NCBI RefSeq assembly: GCF_026410285.1
Contig: NZ_JAPMLP010000005.1
Location: 186,001-250,000, forward strand
DNA: 64,000 nt
Direction of reading: 5' to 3'
From: Sulfitobacter sp. F26169L
GTDB taxonomy: Bacteria; Pseudomonadota; Alphaproteobacteria; Rhodobacterales; Rhodobacteraceae
Shown: positions 9,475 through 18,475 of the stretch, in pieces
Layout: every line of letters starts with the position of its first letter
Numbering within the stretch: the first letter of the stretch is position 1
The notes under the pieces: model-generated
Databases searched by the model: none
Seen by the model: the letters and a program-made list of their open reading frames with translations, nothing else
What the model was told of the DNA's origin: nothing
Made by a program: the position numbers and the translations under genes

Positions 9475-10260
9475 TCAGCCATACCAGTTGGCGAGTTTCA
9501 CCTCGACATCCATCCCTACCCGTTTGGCAAATGCGTCGGGATCCTGCGTGCCACCATCGCGGCCGCGATAGTGATAGGGATAGACATACTTCGGCTTGAA
9601 CTCCGCCACAGCGGACGCGGCAGCGTTCGCATCCATTGTGAATGGCAGATTCATACAGACGAAAGCCAAATCAATATTTTCAAGCGCGCGCATTTCCGGC
9701 GTGTCTTCCGTATCGCCCGAAATGTACATTCGGAATCCGTCAAAGTTCAGCACATAACCGTTGTCGCGCCCTTTGGGGTGGAATTTCTTGCGCTCCTCGG
9801 TGATGTTATAGGCCGCAATTACATCAATGCTCAGGTCTTTGAATATGGCCGAACCGCCGTTCTCGACTGCACCGGCCTGCGCTTTCAAGCCGTCTGGCAA
9901 CATGTCGAAAACAGCGGGATTGGTGATGATTTGGGTGCCCTCCGAAACAACGCTGTTCAACGTCTCAGGATCGAAGTGATCTCCATGCTCGTGGGTAATC
10001 AGTACCAGATCGGGAGCCGCAAACCCCTCGTATTTATCGCCTCCGCCAACAGGGTCGACATAGATCACCCCTTGCGGAGTTTGCGCCACAAATGAGGCAT
10101 GTGACACCGGCGATATCGTAATCGGGCCTGCGCGGGTTTCGAAAGTGTTGCCGCCCTGGACCTGCGCGAAAGCGCTGTAGGGCAGAACCGTCACCACACC
10201 TGCGGCAGCGGCGGCGGTTGCTATAAACTGGCGGCGTGTCGGGCCATTTAATCGGGTCAT
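9475..10260 (-). CDS. Tat-exported metallo-beta-lactamase-fold hydrolase
   Basis: The ATG at 10260 was chosen because AGGAG lies just upstream, giving 261 residues. The N-terminus carries a twin-arginine signal, TRRQFIATAAAAAGVV, with likely cleavage after SAFA. The mature part has the MBL zinc motif HEHGDH, preceded by YVDPVGG, and a later metal-site aspartate in YISGDTED, as in UlaG-like or PF12706/PF13483 proteins. Export by Tat suggests it folds with its metals in the cytoplasm. The substrate is not predictable. It is convergent with the ABC operon and sits after the MscS gene (66-base gap). Confidence 0.88.
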   Translation of the reverse strand: MTRLNGPTRRQFIATAAAAAGVVTVLPYSAFAQVQGGNTFETRAGPITISPVSHASFVAQTPQGVIYVDPVGGGDKYEGFAAPDLVLITHEHGDHFDPETLNSVVSEGTQIITNPAVFDMLPDGLKAQAGAVENGGSAIFKDLSIDVIAAYNITEERKKFHPKGRDNGYVLNFDGFRMYISGDTEDTPEMRALENIDLAFVCMNLPFTMDANAAASAVAEFKPKYVYPYHYRGRDGGTQDPDAFAKRVGMDVEVKLANWYG

Positions 10261-10326
10261 CTTTATCTCCTGCAAAACGTTGTCGTTGACCACACCAGCT
10301 AGATCGTCATCCGCCCCGATCAAGTT

Positions 10327-12849
10327 CTAGCGATCATCGCCCGTGTCGCCTGCCCCTGAGATGTCCGGTTCTTCCTCAAGGGATGCATGGGCGGCGGCAG
10401 CGACTTCGCGCTTCTGCTCTTCGCTCAGTTCATCCACCTTGCCATCCGCCAGCCGCACCGTGACTTCACGATGGGCAAACTTGATCCCCTCACGTTCGAA
10501 CAGTGCCCGGATTTCTTCATATACCCGTTTGCGGACCAGCCATTGATCCCCCGGTTTGGTCATAAACTTTACGCGGATAATCATAGCGCTGTCCTGCATC
10601 TCAATCACACCCTGCGATTTCAGCGGCGCGATAAAGTTCTGCCCGATTACCGGATCATCCAGCAATGAAACCCCCAGCTTCTTGATCAGCTTGCGCACTT
10701 TTTCCACATCGGTGTCATAGGTTACACGCAAGGGCAGCTTCATAATGACCCAGTCGCGGCTATAATTGGTCATTACCTGCAATTCACCAAAGGGAATGGT
10801 GTGCAACGCACCCAGATGATGACGCAACTGGAACGAGCGGACAGATATTTTCTCGACCGTGCCTTTCACCCCGCCGACATCCAGATACTCGCCCTTGCGA
10901 AATGCATCATCAAACAGGAAAAATGCCCCCGCAAAAATATCGCGCACCAGCGCCTGAGAGCCAAAGCCAACCGCGATGCCCACAATGCCAGCGCCGGCAA
11001 ACAAAGGCCCTACGTTGATCCCGATTTGCATCAGAATGACCAGCAGGATGGTCACAACAACCACGATCAGGGTGAAATTGCGAAACAGCGGCAACAAGGT
11101 TGCCAGCCGCGTGGCCGAGGACGCGCCCCCCTCATCACCCGGCTCTGCCTCGACCTCGTCCATGGTCTCTTCCGCAATTTTGGTATCAATCCAGATGCGG
11201 AACGCGTGATACACAACATAGCCGATAAAGATGATGATGATGATATCGAGCAGCTGGTCCAGCACGGATTCCACCATGCGCGCGCCGTCATTGTCCCAAA
11301 TGTAAAAGAAGGCATAAGCCCCTGCGACAAATGCCAGAATACCGGCAACCCGCCGCGCCAGCGCCTCGAAACTGTTTAGCACACGCACAGGCCGGTCGCC
11401 GTCTTCGGCAGCGGCTGATAACATGGCGTGTTCGGACTGTGTGATATCCTCGACGGTAGCTGCAGGTACGGCAAGCGCGGGCTCGATCCGGTCGGCCAGC
11501 GGCCCTGCATCGCTTTCAGCTTCCAAAGCGGTTTCGGGATCAGGGTCTGGGCCGTCTTCGCGCAGGATCCGTCGCTCTTGTGCCTGTCGCTCAAGGCGGG
11601 CCTGATCTGCGGCTTCGCGTTCCGCCTGTTTTTCGCGCAGCAGCCGCAGCAGACGCGCGCGGCTAAAACCGCGTTCGATCAAATAGTTTACAACGCCGTA
11701 CACAACGATAATCGAAATAACGATACCATAGGCGCCCGCGATCAACGGAATTGAGCTGGGGTTATTCAAAATCAGATCATAGGTCAGTTCAAACCATGCA
11801 AACAGCACGTAAAACACGACCACAGGCGCCCACGCGCGGCTGAGGAAGCGCGACAACATGCCAACTTCCGACGGCTCTTTCCCGTGACGCAAGGCGGAAG
11901 ACACCGCGCGCCTGTTGACGATGACAAGAACGATATTCAGCAGCACCACCGCTGCGGATAGCATCGCGGCGACCAAAGCATAGACATCATAATTCAATCC
12001 CAACTCACCGATCCAGATCCCGAAGAGGATTGCGCAGATGTCAAAACAGCCCAGCACCCACATCCAGCGATACAATCGCTTTGCGTCGCGTCCCGCGATA
12101 ACGGGGACACGGTATTGCGTCAGAGAGGGCGACAGGATCATGCGCCACAGCTCTACGACAACACGGCAGCAGAAATATCCGATGTTGATCAGCGTTACCG
12201 TGAATTGGATCGCGGTATCATCCAGCGGCGGAAAGAACACCACGCCGATCACATAGGCCACTGCCATCGAGATCAGAATGCCAACAACCCCTATATAGAA
12301 CCGGAACACCAGAAACGGCAGTTTCTCCGTGTATCCTGTGGGGTCGTCCATAACGCGGTTTCGGACATACTGGCGCGCGATCCGCTTGGTAAACATCTCG
12401 CGTTCGACAACAAAACCAATCACAAACAACAGCAGGCTCAGCACCAGAACCTTTGCAAAGGCCATGATTGTTCCGTCCGGCGATGCAGCGCGCAGGATAT
12501 ACAACACTTCCTGAATCGCGACAGGCAACTGGACCAGACGTTCGACCAGTGCATCGCGCAAACGGTCTGCATTTTCCTGCGCTTTCATCAGGGGCGCATG
12601 TTCCGCTGGCCCAGGGGCCAAAGCCTGCTCCCCCGCCGGTTGCGAGACAACGCGCCCTTCGGTGTCGATAACTATAATGCCGACACCGGCATCGGCAGCC
12701 TTGCGCAGCGTATCGGCAAGGTTTTCTTCGGCGGGGTCTGGACTGCCTGACAGCAGAGTTGAGAACCCTTGAGCCGCTGTATCCGGCACCGGCAAAAGAG
12801 CCAGCAAAAGCCCCAGCAGCACGGTCTGCAAGATGCGGTAAATCATCAT
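10327..12849 (-). CDS. Large MscS-family mechanosensitive ion channel
   Basis: The start is placed at the ATG at 12849, which has AGGA five bases upstream; an in-frame TTG at 12867 gives a longer reading without support. The 840-residue protein has a signal peptide (ending DTAAQG), a periplasmic domain, roughly ten membrane helices and a charged cytoplasmic loop around residues 400-480. The MscS pore and beta domain lie at about 640-720 (FAGAGIVGIAVGFGSQALVRD, then GVKGTVEKISVR). The plan resembles the large E. coli paralogue YbiO. It should act as an emergency valve in hypo-osmotic shock. Confidence 0.9.
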   Translation of the reverse strand: MMIYRILQTVLLGLLLALLPVPDTAAQGFSTLLSGSPDPAEENLADTLRKAADAGVGIIVIDTEGRVVSQPAGEQALAPGPAEHAPLMKAQENADRLRDALVERLVQLPVAIQEVLYILRAASPDGTIMAFAKVLVLSLLLFVIGFVVEREMFTKRIARQYVRNRVMDDPTGYTEKLPFLVFRFYIGVVGILISMAVAYVIGVVFFPPLDDTAIQFTVTLINIGYFCCRVVVELWRMILSPSLTQYRVPVIAGRDAKRLYRWMWVLGCFDICAILFGIWIGELGLNYDVYALVAAMLSAAVVLLNIVLVIVNRRAVSSALRHGKEPSEVGMLSRFLSRAWAPVVVFYVLFAWFELTYDLILNNPSSIPLIAGAYGIVISIIVVYGVVNYLIERGFSRARLLRLLREKQAEREAADQARLERQAQERRILREDGPDPDPETALEAESDAGPLADRIEPALAVPAATVEDITQSEHAMLSAAAEDGDRPVRVLNSFEALARRVAGILAFVAGAYAFFYIWDNDGARMVESVLDQLLDIIIIIFIGYVVYHAFRIWIDTKIAEETMDEVEAEPGDEGGASSATRLATLLPLFRNFTLIVVVVTILLVILMQIGINVGPLFAGAGIVGIAVGFGSQALVRDIFAGAFFLFDDAFRKGEYLDVGGVKGTVEKISVRSFQLRHHLGALHTIPFGELQVMTNYSRDWVIMKLPLRVTYDTDVEKVRKLIKKLGVSLLDDPVIGQNFIAPLKSQGVIEMQDSAMIIRVKFMTKPGDQWLVRKRVYEEIRALFEREGIKFAHREVTVRLADGKVDELSEEQKREVAAAAHASLEEEPDISGAGDTGDDR

Positions 12850-13269
12850 TGTTGTCCTATATCGCAATCTGCGGATCGCAGCCGCTCACAAAGTCGTGAC
12901 GGTAAGGATTTGTGCTTTATATTGCAATCAAAGCGACGGGACCCACTTGACTGACACGATGCGCAGTACGGTTCTGTTCGTTCGTGTTTTACAAATGGCC
13001 GTATTTTGTGCGATAGAAATTGAAGGGCTGCAGGAAAACGACCGGTCTCTTTCGCGGCCTGAGGAATTAGATGAAGATTTACACAATCAAATATCGGACG
13101 GCTGGTTCACACATCGAACGTGCAGCGTCGCGCGTCATATTATTTCACACCAGACCGGCTTCCGCCGCATCGATCGCTACGGTATCGCCAGCAGTTTGAG
13201 GTCGGGTTTTACAATGGCCTAACGAAACGCAAATCAGGTTTTCAGTACCCCAAGACAGAAAGACATTTT
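12850..13269. other. Long intergenic region before the glycan operon
   Basis: These 420 bases separate the divergent mscS-type gene and the glycan operon and should hold both promoters. They are less GC-rich than the flanking genes. The only coding signal seen is a 42-codon frame at 13071. No riboswitch or perfect operator-like palindrome was recognised by eye. Confidence 0.5.
13071..13199 (+). CDS. Possible small ORF or frameshifted remnant (42 residues)
   Basis: An ATG at 13071 with GAGG six bases upstream opens a 42-codon frame beginning MKIYTIKYRTAGSHIERAAS. It stops at 13199. The next frame over is open from 13120 straight into the first glycosyltransferase gene and contains RYRQQFEVGFYNG, so this could be a leader peptide, a real small protein, or the N-terminus of a longer protein broken by a frameshift. 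No family was recognised. Confidence 0.3.
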   Translation: MKIYTIKYRTAGSHIERAASRVILFHTRPASAASIATVSPAV

Positions 13270-14475
13270 ATGCCGCAAGAGGCCATCGTCCAAGCCAACG
13301 CACGCGCGCCATCGCGGCGCATCATGCTGTACAGCCACGACACATTCGGATTGGGTCATTTGCGCCGCTCCCGCGCGCTTGCAACTGCATTGACCGCCGG
13401 GGACGACAAGGCATCGGCGATCATTCTGACCGGCTCTCCCGTGGCGGGGCGGTTTACCTTTCCCGAACGGGTTGATCACATCCGCCTGCCGGGCGTGACC
13501 AAACTACCTGACGGATCCTACGTCAGCTCTACTCTGGGATTGGACATTGACGCTACAACCAATCTGCGGGCCGGTTTGATACAGTCAGCGGTAGAGCAGT
13601 ATCGCCCCGATCTGTTGATTGTTGATAAAGAGCCAACAGGCTTTCGCGGTGAATTGCTACCAACGCTGGAATGGTTGCAGGCGCAAGGGGACTGCCGTGT
13701 TGTGCTGGGCCTGCGCGATGTACTGGACGAGCCCGAGCGGCTTGCCGCCGAGTGGGAGCGCAAAGGCGCGGTGAAAGCGGCCGAAGCCTTCTACGATGAA
13801 TTCTGGGTATATGGTGTCGAAGAGATCTATGACCCGACCAGCGGCCTGCCGTTCAGCGATGAAACCCGCTCGCGGATGCACTACACCGGCTATCTGCGCC
13901 GCCAATTAACCGACAATGCCGATGTGCCGGACGAACCCTATATCCTCATCACGCCCGGTGGTGGCGGTGACGGGGCCGCCATGGTTTCATTGGTTCTGGA
14001 CGCTTATGAAGCAGACCCGACATTGGGGCCGAAGGCGATGCTGGTCTATGGCCCGTTCCTATCCGGCGAGGTCCGCGAAGCCATGGATGCGCGGGTTGAA
14101 GCCTTGGGCGGTCGTGTCGTTGCCACTGGATTTGACAGCCGTATCGAAGCGCTGTTCGCCAAAGCACAGGGCGTAGTCTGCATGGGCGGTTACAACACAT
14201 TCTGTGAAGTCCTGAGCTTTGACCGGCGTGCGGTGATTGTACCGCGCACCGTTCCAAGGCTTGAGCAATGGATACGTGCCAGCCGCGCAGAAGAATTGGG
14301 GCTGGTCCGGATGCTGGATGACGGGCGCGACGGAATGACGGTTGATGCGATGATCAAGGCCATCCGCGCCCTGCCCACCCAACAAACGCCCTCGCAGGCG
14401 GGTGCCGACGATCTGCTTAACGGGCTGAATGTTGTTGTTGAACGGGGCCGCGCCTTGATGGGGCAGAAAGGCTGA
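13270..14475 (+). CDS. MurG-like glycosyltransferase family protein
   Basis: The ATG at 13270 gives 401 residues; an in-frame extension to 13120 is open but lacks conserved features. The N-terminus has a GT-B style nucleotide-binding start, LYSHDTFGLGHLRRSRALA, and the C-terminal half has ITPGGGGDGAAM and VVCMGGYNTFCEVLSF, the glycine-rich nucleotide-sugar site of MurG/GT28-like enzymes. It should move a sugar from a nucleotide donor to a lipid or glycan acceptor. It is the first gene of the six-gene glycan operon and resembles the fifth gene (17342). Acceptor and donor are unknown. Confidence 0.8.
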   Translation: MPQEAIVQANARAPSRRIMLYSHDTFGLGHLRRSRALATALTAGDDKASAIILTGSPVAGRFTFPERVDHIRLPGVTKLPDGSYVSSTLGLDIDATTNLRAGLIQSAVEQYRPDLLIVDKEPTGFRGELLPTLEWLQAQGDCRVVLGLRDVLDEPERLAAEWERKGAVKAAEAFYDEFWVYGVEEIYDPTSGLPFSDETRSRMHYTGYLRRQLTDNADVPDEPYILITPGGGGDGAAMVSLVLDAYEADPTLGPKAMLVYGPFLSGEVREAMDARVEALGGRVVATGFDSRIEALFAKAQGVVCMGGYNTFCEVLSFDRRAVIVPRTVPRLEQWIRASRAEELGLVRMLDDGRDGMTVDAMIKAIRALPTQQTPSQAGADDLLNGLNVVVERGRALMGQKG

Positions 14476-14479
14476 TACT

Positions 14480-15718
14480 GTGAACACGCCCCCCCTTGCC
14501 ATCGTTGTCAAAGGCTGGCCACGCCTGTCAGAGACATTTATCGCGCAGGAGCTTGTAGCGCTTGAGCAATCGGGCATTGCGTTTGATGTCTGGTCCCTGC
14601 GCCACCCGACCGATGTCAAAACCCATCCGCTGCATGATCGTTTACAGGCGCGGGTGCGTTACCTGCCCGAATATTTGCATCAAGAACCCCGCCGCGTGCA
14701 TGAGGCGATGGGCGCGGTAACCGCGCTGGCCGGTTTTGATGCCGCCGCCGATGCCTATGCCCGCGATCTGGCGCGCGACGATACGGCAAACCGCCGCCGC
14801 CGCTGGGGGCAGGCCTGTGTTCTGGCCCATGAGGCTGATGGAAACCTGGAGGCGCTTTATGCACATTTCCTGCACACCCCGTCTTCTGTGGCACGTTACG
14901 CCGCGATGCTGCGCGGTGTGCCGTGGTCATTTTCTGCCCATGCCAAAGATATATGGACATCTCCTGAATGGGAATTGCGGGAAAAGCTGAGCGCAGACAC
15001 TTATGGTGCCGCCTTTGGTGCCACCTGCACACGCTTTGGCGCGGAGCATTTGCAGGCCTTGGCCGACACGCCCGAGCGGGTTGATCTGGTCTATCATGGT
15101 CTTGATCTGGCCCGCTTTCCCGATCCGCCCGCGCGCACGCCGCGCAGGGCTGATGATCCGCTGCACATGATGTCGGTGGGCCGGCTGGTTGAGAAAAAGG
15201 GCTTTGATACGTTGATCGACGCGCTGGCGCTTCTGCCGACCGATCTGGCGTGGAGCTGGACCCATATCGGCGGCGGCACACTGGATGCGCAACTGCGTGA
15301 ACGCGCGCAGGAAGCAGGTGTTGCAGATCGCATCACCTGGCGCGGCGCGTGTGATCAACCCGATGTCATTGTGGCCATGCGCCAAGCCGACCTGTTTGTC
15401 CTGCCATCGCGCATTGCTGCGGATGGTGACCGCGATGGGCTGCCCAACGTTTTGATGGAAGCGGCAAGCCAGATGCTGCCAATCCTGTCGACACCCGTTT
15501 CGGCCATTCCCGAATTTATCACCCACAACACCCACGGCCTGCTGGTGCGCGACACACCGCAAGCGTTTGCGGATGCAATGCAGCAGGTTGCCCGTGATCC
15601 GGCACTTGGCCCCCGCCTCGCGCGGGCTGCGCACACCCGCCTGCATGCCGAATTTACCATGGCACCCGGCATTGCCCATCTGGCAAAGCGTCTGCGCGGA
15701 ATTTTGAAAGGCTCCTGA
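14480..15718 (+). CDS. Glycosyltransferase family 4 protein
   Basis: A 412-residue GT-B glycosyltransferase starting with GTG at 14480, four bases after the previous stop. It has the acceptor-side motif KGWPRLSETFIAQEL and the GT4 donor site MMSVGRLVEKKGFDTLIDAL around residue 230. Its C-terminal LFVLPSRIAADGDRDGLPN plus VLMEAASQMLPIL contains the E-x7-E type motif. The SETFI start is common in exopolysaccharide enzymes. Its stop overlaps the next start (TGATG). Confidence 0.9.
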   Translation: MNTPPLAIVVKGWPRLSETFIAQELVALEQSGIAFDVWSLRHPTDVKTHPLHDRLQARVRYLPEYLHQEPRRVHEAMGAVTALAGFDAAADAYARDLARDDTANRRRRWGQACVLAHEADGNLEALYAHFLHTPSSVARYAAMLRGVPWSFSAHAKDIWTSPEWELREKLSADTYGAAFGATCTRFGAEHLQALADTPERVDLVYHGLDLARFPDPPARTPRRADDPLHMMSVGRLVEKKGFDTLIDALALLPTDLAWSWTHIGGGTLDAQLRERAQEAGVADRITWRGACDQPDVIVAMRQADLFVLPSRIAADGDRDGLPNVLMEAASQMLPILSTPVSAIPEFITHNTHGLLVRDTPQAFADAMQQVARDPALGPRLARAAHTRLHAEFTMAPGIAHLAKRLRGILKGS

Positions 15719-16764
15719 TGCGGCTGGCCTTTTACGCTCCGCTCAAGCCCCCTGCGCACCCTGTCCCGTCGGGCGATCGCGCAATGGCAAGGGCGCTGGT
15801 GGCGGCGCTGACCCACATGGGCGCCCAGGTTGACCTTGCCGCGACATTTCGCAGCCGTGACGGCAAGGGTGACCCTTCTGTTCAGGCACGCCTGATTGCC
15901 GAGGCGGCGGAACTGGTGCCCGAGATTATTGAAAAAGGGCAAAGTGCAGGTTGGCAGGCTTGGGTCACGTATCACAGCTATTACAAAGCGCCTGATTTAT
16001 TGGGGCCTGCCGTGAGCCGCGCGCTGGGCATCCCCTACCTCGCCATTGAAGCAACCCGCGCGCGCAAGCGGTTTGGTGGCCCGTGGGATGCTTTTGCGCG
16101 TATCTCCGAGGCTGCCTGCGATGCCGCCGACGTGATCTTTTATCTCACTGCGCGCGATTATGAAGCGCTGCAGGCCTACGCACCCGCGCAGCAACAGCAT
16201 GTCCATCTGCGCCCGTTTCTGCCACGCAATAATCTGCCGCCTGTCGCCGCAGGGGAAAACCTGCTTGCAGTGGGAATGATGCGCGTTGCAGCGAAACTGG
16301 AGTCTTACAAGCTGATTGCGCAAACCCTCGCTTTGCTGCCCGACGATGTTACTTTGGAAATTGCTGGGGATGGCCCCGCACGTTCACAGGTCGAAGCAGC
16401 AATGGCCCCCCTGAGTGGGCGTGTGACATTTCTGGGCGCGATTGATGAAACCGCGCTGAAAAGCGCTTATGCACATGCCGGTGCGCTGATCTGGCCCGGC
16501 GTGGAAGAGGCATTCGGTATGATATATCTGGAAGCGCAGGCACACGGCCTGCCTGTCATAGCGCAAGACCGCCCCGGTGTGCGTGATGTTTTGTTTCCCC
16601 GCTCCTACCCATCTGTGGATGAGGGGGCTGCCGGACTTGCGGCGCTTGCCCGCAGGGCGGCTCCGCCCGCCGACGACATCCGCACCTTTATCCGCGATCA
16701 CCACCTGCTCCCCGCTGCCGCCCACACACTGCGCGCCGGCTTGGCAAAGGCAGGTGTCGCATGA
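15718..16764 (+). CDS. Glycosyltransferase family 1/4-like protein
   Basis: A 348-residue GT-B protein. The donor-binding half shows LLAVGMMRVAAKLESYKLIA, then GDGPARSQVEAAM, then WPGVEEAFGMIYLEAQAHG with the paired glutamates of GT4 retaining enzymes. The N-terminus (FYAPLKPPAHPVPSGDRAMA) has the substrate-loop SGDR seen in related roseobacter enzymes. It is coupled to both neighbours by overlap. The sugar is unknown. Confidence 0.88.
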   Translation: MRLAFYAPLKPPAHPVPSGDRAMARALVAALTHMGAQVDLAATFRSRDGKGDPSVQARLIAEAAELVPEIIEKGQSAGWQAWVTYHSYYKAPDLLGPAVSRALGIPYLAIEATRARKRFGGPWDAFARISEAACDAADVIFYLTARDYEALQAYAPAQQQHVHLRPFLPRNNLPPVAAGENLLAVGMMRVAAKLESYKLIAQTLALLPDDVTLEIAGDGPARSQVEAAMAPLSGRVTFLGAIDETALKSAYAHAGALIWPGVEEAFGMIYLEAQAHGLPVIAQDRPGVRDVLFPRSYPSVDEGAAGLAALARRAAPPADDIRTFIRDHHLLPAAAHTLRAGLAKAGVA

Positions 16765-17345
16765 TCCGGCTTGCGCTGCTGCGCCATGGACATACCGCAT
16801 GGAACCGCGAAGGCCGTGTGCAGGGCCGCAGCGATATTCCGCTGGATGCCGCAGCTATTGCCGAACTCTCTGCCAAACGCCTGCCCGCGCCATGGGACAC
16901 AGCCGATCTGTGGGCAAGCCCGCTGGAACGTGCCGCCCATACGGCACAACTGGTATCACAGCGCACCCCGTGCACAGACCCCGCGCTGATCGAGATGAAC
17001 TGGGGCGATTGGGAAGGTCGCATCGCGCGCGAACTACGCGCCGATCCGGCCTGTGATCACCGCGACATCGAGGATTGGGGGTGGGATTATGCCCCCCCGA
17101 ACGGCGAAAGCCCCGATGCACTGCGTCAACGTCTGGTGCCGTGGGCGAAGGGCCTGACAAATGACACCGTCGCCGTCTGTCACATTGGTGTGATGCGGGT
17201 CCTTATGGCCCATGCGACAGGCTGGAATTTTGACGGCCCCCCGCCTTTTGCCGTTAAACGCAACCGCCTGTTTATCATCGAGTTGGGCGCAGATCAGTGG
17301 CGCTTGCTGGCAGACCCTGTACGACTGGAAAGCAGACCCGAATGA
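16761..17345 (+). CDS. Histidine phosphatase superfamily protein (phosphoglycerate-mutase-like)
   Basis: A 194-residue protein with the catalytic LRHGHTAWNREGRVQGRSD near residue 7 (RHG nucleophile), the acid residue in EMNWGDWEGR and the second histidine in VCHIGVMRVLM. It belongs to the branch of small cofactor-independent phosphatases such as CobC-like and GpmB-like enzymes. Lying inside a glycan operon it may remove phosphate from a sugar-phosphate or lipid-linked intermediate; this is inference from context. It overlaps both neighbours by four bases. Confidence 0.88.
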   Translation: MIRLALLRHGHTAWNREGRVQGRSDIPLDAAAIAELSAKRLPAPWDTADLWASPLERAAHTAQLVSQRTPCTDPALIEMNWGDWEGRIARELRADPACDHRDIEDWGWDYAPPNGESPDALRQRLVPWAKGLTNDTVAVCHIGVMRVLMAHATGWNFDGPPPFAVKRNRLFIIELGADQWRLLADPVRLESRPE

Positions 17346-18475
17346 AAGTGACGATCGTCGTTACCCACCTGCTTGGCACCGGCCATCTGGCACGGGCAAT
17401 GACACTTGCGCGCGCCTATGCGGCAGTGGGTGATGCGGTATCGGTCGTTTCCGGCGGCTTGCCTGCGCCATTGCTGGCAGACCCCGACATTACGCTGGTT
17501 CAACTGCCTCCCGTACGCTCGGACGGGGTGGATTTTTCGCGGCTTCTTACGACGCAGAACGCCCCTGCCTCGTCGGAATACCTGGCACATCGCGAAGTCA
17601 GTCTGCTCAACGCCTTCAGTAGCTTCGCACCCGATATCCTGATCACCGAACTGTTCCCCTTTGGCCGCCGCATCCTGCGTACGGAATTTCAAGCCCTGCT
17701 ACGTGCCGCCAAAGCTGCGGCAAATCCACCGCTGATCTGCGCCTCTATCCGTGATATTCTGGCACCCCCGTCGAAACCACAAAAGGCTCTGTTTGCAGAT
17801 GATATGGTGCGGCAGTATTACGACGCGGTCCTGATACACTCTGATCCCGATTTAATGCCGCTTGAACTCAGCTGGCCTGTGTCTGCGGTCCTGCGCCCGT
17901 ACTTGCACTACACCGGTTTTGTCGCCCCCCCGCCAGCAGGGCAACACCCAGAATGTGCAGGCGCAGGTGAGATCATCGTGAGCGCGGGCGGTGGTGATGT
18001 GGGGGATCACATTTTTGAAACGGCAATTGAAATGGCGCGCGACGTCGCTCTTCCGGTCCGCCTTTTGATCGGAGGGGCCGCGCCGGATGATCGCATCGCC
18101 GCATGGCGCAGCCGTGCGCCCGTCACTGTGATGATTGAGCCCGCGCGCAGGGATTTCCGGCAAATGCTGTATCACGCCGCTGCATCTGTTTCGTTATGCG
18201 GCTACAATACCGCGCAAGACATCTTGCAAGCTGGAACGCCCGCCGTCTTTATCCCCTTTGATGAAGGTAACGAAGTAGAGCAAGGCATACGCGCTGATGC
18301 GCTGGCCCGAAAATCCGGCATCGAAACCATCCACCGCGCGCAATTATCGGCGCAAACCCTCTTGGCAGCCCTGACAAAAGTGATCGCAGCCCCCCGTCGC
18401 AATAGCCCCCTAACCGTGGTAGATGGAGCTGCAAATACCGTCACAAAGACCCATAATTTAAGAGGCGGACAATGA
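17342..18475 (+). CDS. MurG-like glycosyltransferase family protein
   Basis: Start chosen at the ATG at 17342, which overlaps the preceding stop as ATGA and gives 377 residues. The protein begins MKVTIVVTHLLGTGHLARA, with the GTGHL loop typical of GT28/MurG-like folds, and has IIVSAGGGDVGDHIF and VSLCGYNTAQDILQAGTPA in the donor-binding half. The pattern parallels the first operon gene, so the two are probably paralogues using different substrates. Retention of both suggests successive transfer steps. Confidence 0.8.
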   Translation: MKVTIVVTHLLGTGHLARAMTLARAYAAVGDAVSVVSGGLPAPLLADPDITLVQLPPVRSDGVDFSRLLTTQNAPASSEYLAHREVSLLNAFSSFAPDILITELFPFGRRILRTEFQALLRAAKAAANPPLICASIRDILAPPSKPQKALFADDMVRQYYDAVLIHSDPDLMPLELSWPVSAVLRPYLHYTGFVAPPPAGQHPECAGAGEIIVSAGGGDVGDHIFETAIEMARDVALPVRLLIGGAAPDDRIAAWRSRAPVTVMIEPARRDFRQMLYHAAASVSLCGYNTAQDILQAGTPAVFIPFDEGNEVEQGIRADALARKSGIETIHRAQLSAQTLLAALTKVIAAPRRNSPLTVVDGAANTVTKTHNLRGGQ

